Below the pieces are notes generated by a model. That model did not search any database, was not told the origin of the DNA, and saw only the letters and a list, made by a program, of their open reading frames with translations. A stretch of DNA of 53,103 nt from Oscillospiraceae bacterium (GTDB lineage Bacteria; Bacillota; Clostridia; UMGS1840; HGM11507): NCBI GenBank assembly GCA_015068665.1, contig SVKB01000015.1:1-53103 (forward strand), read 5' to 3'. The position numbers were made by a program, and so were the translations under genes. Shown piece by piece: positions 50,693-53,103 of this stretch (positions within the stretch are counted from its first letter, which is position 1; every line of letters begins with the position of its first letter).

Positions 50693-50721
50693 TTGACATT
50701 TGTAAAATTATTTGTTATAAT
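50693..50721 (+). promoter_or_regulatory. Consensus SigA promoter upstream of the structured RNA
   Basis: TTGACA (50693-50698), 17 bases, TATAAT (50716-50721); both hexamers are exact. Transcription would start near 50728, leaving ~230 nt before the next start codon. Confidence 0.85.
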
Positions 50722-50744
50722 AACGGCGTAAAGAAGAAATTGAT

Positions 50745-50823
50745 GAGACTTTTATGCGAGGTGGATGACATTGTACGGGAATAGTGTGCCCAAATGTCAA
50801 AATTTCAAAATAAAAGTCTCTTT
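50745..50823 (+). ncRNA. Candidate structured leader RNA
   Basis: Three nested stems: GAGACTTTTAT (50745-50755) with ATAAAAGTCTC (50810-50820), 11 perfect pairs; TGACATT (50766-50772) with AATGTCA (50793-50799), 7 pairs; and GGG/CCC closing a 9-nt loop. TTT follows the outer stem, so it could be a terminator-like attenuator or a stand-alone small RNA. It does not match a riboswitch class I recognise. An alternative reading of the region as a ~34-codon ORF starting TTG at 50771 exists but has no family match. Confidence 0.5.
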
Positions 50824-50958
50824 GATTATATGCTTAATAAAAGATGATATTCTGGATAGTGTGCATTGCGGTTAAATAACTTGCGCGCCCTGGATTGAAA
50901 AAATACATAGTATTTGAGAATCAACAGCATTTCATTGAGACATAAAGGAGAATGTGAA

Positions 50959-52122
50959 ATGTTAAATGCTATTGAAAAAGAACTTATAAGAACGAAAGAT
51001 AAACTCAAAACTCATACTTTTAATTACTATAGTATGATAGAAAAATTGGAATTTGCTGAATTAGAATCTTTTTTTAAAAAATATCTCCAAAACGAATTTA
51101 ATAAAAGAAATAAAGATTTGAATGGTAGAATAGAAGAAATTTATTTGTTTATCACAGCCTCAAAAATATATTTTAGAGGAATTGCGAATATATTAGATAA
51201 AAAGTATTTAGTAAACGAAATTGGCAATTTGATCAGTAATGAATATAAAAAAATTTGTCCTGTGGCCAAAGCAGAAGATGACAGAATGATAGCATCTTCT
51301 GATTTTTTTGTTTTTAATGAATCGAATGAACAAGGTGTAATAAATGTAGAAGGTAAAGAAATTATAAAAGCAAATTATAAAAGCATAAAACCTTTTTATT
51401 TTGAAAAGATTGATTGTGAAAAAACATATTTAAAACATAAAAAAATTCAGGATGTCGGAATTTTTATAGCAGAAAAAAACAGCAAATTAAAACGGTGTGA
51501 TGTTTACGACGTAAATCGAGATTTAATATGTGAAGAAGCATATGAAATTGAAAAATGCAGAGAATCTAACTATTATGAAATAGATAAAGCATTTAATAAA
51601 TATAAATTAACTACTGTAGAAAGCATTTGGGTAATAAGAGCATATAGTGATTACAGTGGTGAATATGACTCTGATTATTATCGTTTAGAGCTATCTTTAA
51701 GGACATTACAAACAGGAGGAACTACTTTAAGTTATGTTGCAAATCCGTTTATGGATAGTAATGTCTGTAGTTATGAAAATGTGTTTATGATCGATAGTGA
51801 GCAAGCTAGTAAATATTATTTAAAATTTTTTTATTTATACAGGGATTTTATTCAAAATATAATGGGAAATATTAAAAAGAATAATGAAAAAGAACTGTAT
51901 TCAGGGTTACTGTATACTGCAGTAGAGCTGGATGAGGATATTAGGAATTTGAGATTGACAAGATTAATAAGAATAAGATTCTATCAAAAGAAGATAAGAA
52001 AAATCTATGAACTGTTACAGTGTATCCATGATGGAGATGTTGATGAAATTTTAACAAATGATATGAAGTCAGAAGTTTTGGAACTTTTAGACTGGTATAA
52101 TCTCGGGGCAAGGAGTGAGTGA
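50959..52122 (+). CDS. Unrecognised 387-residue protein
   Basis: Intact ORF with AAAGGAG before the ATG at 50959. The product is rich in Lys, Glu, Tyr and Ile, with no signal peptide or TM helix. Residues 1-~85 look helical (IEKELIRTKDKLKTHTFNYY). A beta-rich middle follows (DFFVFNESNEQGVINVEGKE, ~113-132, and WVIRAYSDYSGEYDSDYYRL, ~232-251). A helical C terminus contains RLTRLIRIRFYQKKIRKIYE. No catalytic motif is obvious and no known family is recognised. It sits behind a strong promoter and structured leader, among decayed genes. This suggests a horizontally acquired cargo gene, perhaps of defence or mobile-element origin; that is inference only. Confidence 0.75.
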   Translation: MLNAIEKELIRTKDKLKTHTFNYYSMIEKLEFAELESFFKKYLQNEFNKRNKDLNGRIEEIYLFITASKIYFRGIANILDKKYLVNEIGNLISNEYKKICPVAKAEDDRMIASSDFFVFNESNEQGVINVEGKEIIKANYKSIKPFYFEKIDCEKTYLKHKKIQDVGIFIAEKNSKLKRCDVYDVNRDLICEEAYEIEKCRESNYYEIDKAFNKYKLTTVESIWVIRAYSDYSGEYDSDYYRLELSLRTLQTGGTTLSYVANPFMDSNVCSYENVFMIDSEQASKYYLKFFYLYRDFIQNIMGNIKKNNEKELYSGLLYTAVELDEDIRNLRLTRLIRIRFYQKKIRKIYELLQCIHDGDVDEILTNDMKSEVLELLDWYNLGARSE

Positions 52123-52130
52123 GGAGAAAT

Positions 52131-52364
52131 ATGAGAGATGAATATGATTTCATAAAAGTAGATGTTGCAATAGAAATTATTGCCGAAATGATAGCTGATG
52201 CAAGCATAGCGCTATCGAAAGAAACCGATCAAGATAAAATTAAAGAATTAGAAATCCGAAGATAGTTATATAAAAAAAAGAGGGATCAAATATACTCCTT
52301 TGATATGGATACAGTGCAATTCGTCATTGACATATATGGAGCAGAATTGAAAAAACAAAGATAA
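52131..52364 (+). pseudogene. Small gene interrupted by an amber codon
   Basis: ATG at 52131 follows GAGGAG. It reads MRDEYDFIKVDVAIEIIAEM and so on for 44 codons to TAG at 52263. The same frame then continues LYKKKRDQIYSFDMDTVQFV and IDIYGAELKKQR to TAA at 52362. The continuity of style across the TAG suggests a 77-residue small helical protein broken by one nonsense mutation. Similar small proteins occur beside mobile-element cargo, but I cannot name a family. If the TAG is real, a 44-residue product may still be made. It is eight bases after the 387-residue gene. Confidence 0.6.
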
Positions 52365-52385
52365 AACTGGGTAGGTGATTACAAG

Positions 52386-52851
52386 TTGCGAATCAGAAGG
52401 TTTATTAGTGAAGATGCTGAGGCAGTATCTAAATTGATGGCAGAAATTTTTTAGAAGTTAATAGTAAAGATTATCCCATCGAAGAAATGAAAGAAAAAGC
52501 CTTAGAGTTTTTTGTGGAAAAGATTAAAAACCGCGCAAGTAAAGGACACACATATGTTGTTTGCGATAACGATGTTGTCATTGGAACTGGCACCATTAGT
52601 GATTATTGGGGAAGCAAGACTGAAAGTACCCTTCTCACAATATTTGTTTTACCTGAGTATCACGGAAAAGGAATCGGGAGAAAAATTATAGAAACTTTAG
52701 AATGTGATGAATTTTTTTGCGAGCTGATCGCATTGAAGTGTGCGCTTCAATTACTGCGGTAGAATTCTATCGAAAAATGGGATATGACTATAAAAATAGA
52801 ATTAAAGAATTGGATGATGAGCAGGTTTATCGTTTGGAGAAGTTCAGATAA
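52386..52851 (+). pseudogene. GNAT family N-acetyltransferase, two frameshifts
   Basis: The first frame starts TTG at 52386 (MRIRRFISEDAEAVSKLMAE) and stops at 52452 in a T6 run. A one-base shift restores FLEVNSKDYPIEEMKEKALE, continuing to the acetyl-CoA-binding core VLPEYHGKGIGRKIIETLE (about 52651-52707). A second shift in a T7 run near 52713 restores ADRIEVCASITAVEFYRKMG and YDYKNRIKELDDEQVYRLEK up to TAA at 52849. Joined, it is a normal ~155-residue acetyltransferase with the Q/RxxGxG/A-type loop. Both shifts lie in homopolymer T runs, so decay or sequence error could explain them. Confidence 0.8.
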
Positions 52852-52903
52852 ATTCCAATTTGTTTATGTGTTTTTGGTTCTAACCAGATACGAACTATAT
52901 GGA

Positions 52904-52920
52904 TGTCGAATTTTGTCGGA
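52904..52920 (+). promoter_or_regulatory. Two TGTCGAA-like boxes upstream of the partial stalk-domain gene
   Basis: TGTCGAA (52904-52910) and TGTCGGA (52914-52920) are direct repeats ten bases apart. They match the Spo0A '0A box' (TGNCGAA type) exactly and with one difference. Binding by Spo0A is inference. Confidence 0.35.
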
Positions 52921-52954
52921 CAATATTAGCAAAATAAAAATGGAGGAATGTAAA

Positions 52955-53103
52955 ATGAAATGTAAAAGGGTAGCGATTATTTTATTAGCTTTAGTGACGG
53001 TGGTTAGTACGCTTTCAATGCAAGTTTTTGCTGAAAATGAGATAAAGGTTTTGCTTGATGGACAAGAATTAATATTTGATGTTCCACCGCAGTTGATAGA
53101 TAA
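52955..53103 (+). CDS. Secreted stalk-domain (CuAO-N-like) protein, 5' part only
   Basis: The ORF begins ATG at 52955 behind TGGAGG and runs off the window edge after about 49 codons. The visible part is a signal peptide (MKCKRVAIILLALVTVVS, cleavage after VFA near residue 26). It is followed by NEIKVLLDGQELIFDVPPQL, the first strands of a copper-amine-oxidase-N-like domain (compare IEVVINGEQLVSDVPA at the same place in the cyclophilin protein at 42143). The full length and any C-terminal domain are unknown. Confidence 0.75.
   Translation, partial: MKCKRVAIILLALVTVVSTLSMQVFAENEIKVLLDGQELIFDVPPQLID

Noticed and set aside
50765..50875. Small ORF of about 34-36 codons overlapping the structured leader RNA
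   Set aside because: Possible TTG or ATG starts exist after GAGGTGG, but spacing is poor for the ATG, the product matches nothing known and it runs through the hairpin; RNA structure is the stronger signal.

Overview
The window comes from an AT-rich, endospore-lineage member of the Clostridia (Bacillota). The evidence is a complete spoIIIAA-spoIIIAH operon, YlmC/YmxH and RlmH, strong GGAGG-type ribosome sites, canonical TTGACA-17-TATAAT promoters, SLH-anchored surface proteins, copper-amine-oxidase-N 'stalk' domains and LplA-type solute-binding lipoproteins. Genus or family cannot be assigned from the sequence alone; an uncultured gut or rumen polysaccharide degrader would fit. No rRNA, tRNA, transposase, integrase or CRISPR array was seen.

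Layout. (1) 113-1804, minus strand: rlmH, ylmC-like, HAD phosphatase, DUF951. (2) 1864-6360: the eight-gene spoIIIA operon, which builds the mother-cell half of the engulfment channel. (3) 6395-18137: a patchwork of sugar-related units. These are a NahK-like hexosamine 1-kinase, two AraC regulators, a cytidylate-kinase-like protein with a CBM9-like protein, a CNNM/CorC ion transporter behind an apparent leader-peptide attenuator, an enolase-superfamily enzyme with a Gfo/Idh/MocA dehydrogenase, a nitrilase-family amidase and a secreted beta-sandwich protein. (4) 18304-34002: a surface-polysaccharide block. It holds a 1824-residue SLH protein with an internal ~800-residue duplication, a second SLH protein, a stalk-domain protein, a DUF4962/heparinase II/III-type lyase with a C-terminal CBM, a solute-binding lipoprotein and an intracellular GH20-like hexosaminidase. 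(5) 34284-36575, minus strand: ung, a methyltransferase and hslO. (6) 36720-46610: a long tight plus-strand run. It holds a second solute-binding lipoprotein, an unknown lipoprotein, a TVP38 membrane protein, two amidohydrolase-fold proteins, MgtC, a secreted cyclophilin, a phosphopantetheinyl transferase, a two-component system and a DUF4886 SGNH-type protein. (7) 46780-49952: a tandem DUF1294 membrane protein divergent from feoA-feoB-FeoB-associated Cys-rich protein. (8) 49953-53103: an accessory tail with a palindromic repeat array, three decayed genes, an unrecognised 387-residue protein behind a structured 5' RNA, and the start of a secreted stalk-domain protein.

How the genes may work together (inference): the lyase, SLH proteins and GH20 enzyme would break down a hexosamine-containing glycan outside and then inside the cell, the lipoproteins would capture oligosaccharides, and the NahK-like kinase would phosphorylate released N-acetylhexosamine. 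No permease for either lipoprotein lies in the window.

The three least explained signals are the acidic 21-residue leader ORF plus terminator before the CNNM gene (9682-9900), the 4+4 inverted array of AGCTAAAT motifs separated by different mini-hairpins (49987-50188), and the strong promoter plus nested RNA hairpin in front of the orphan 387-residue protein (50693-50958).
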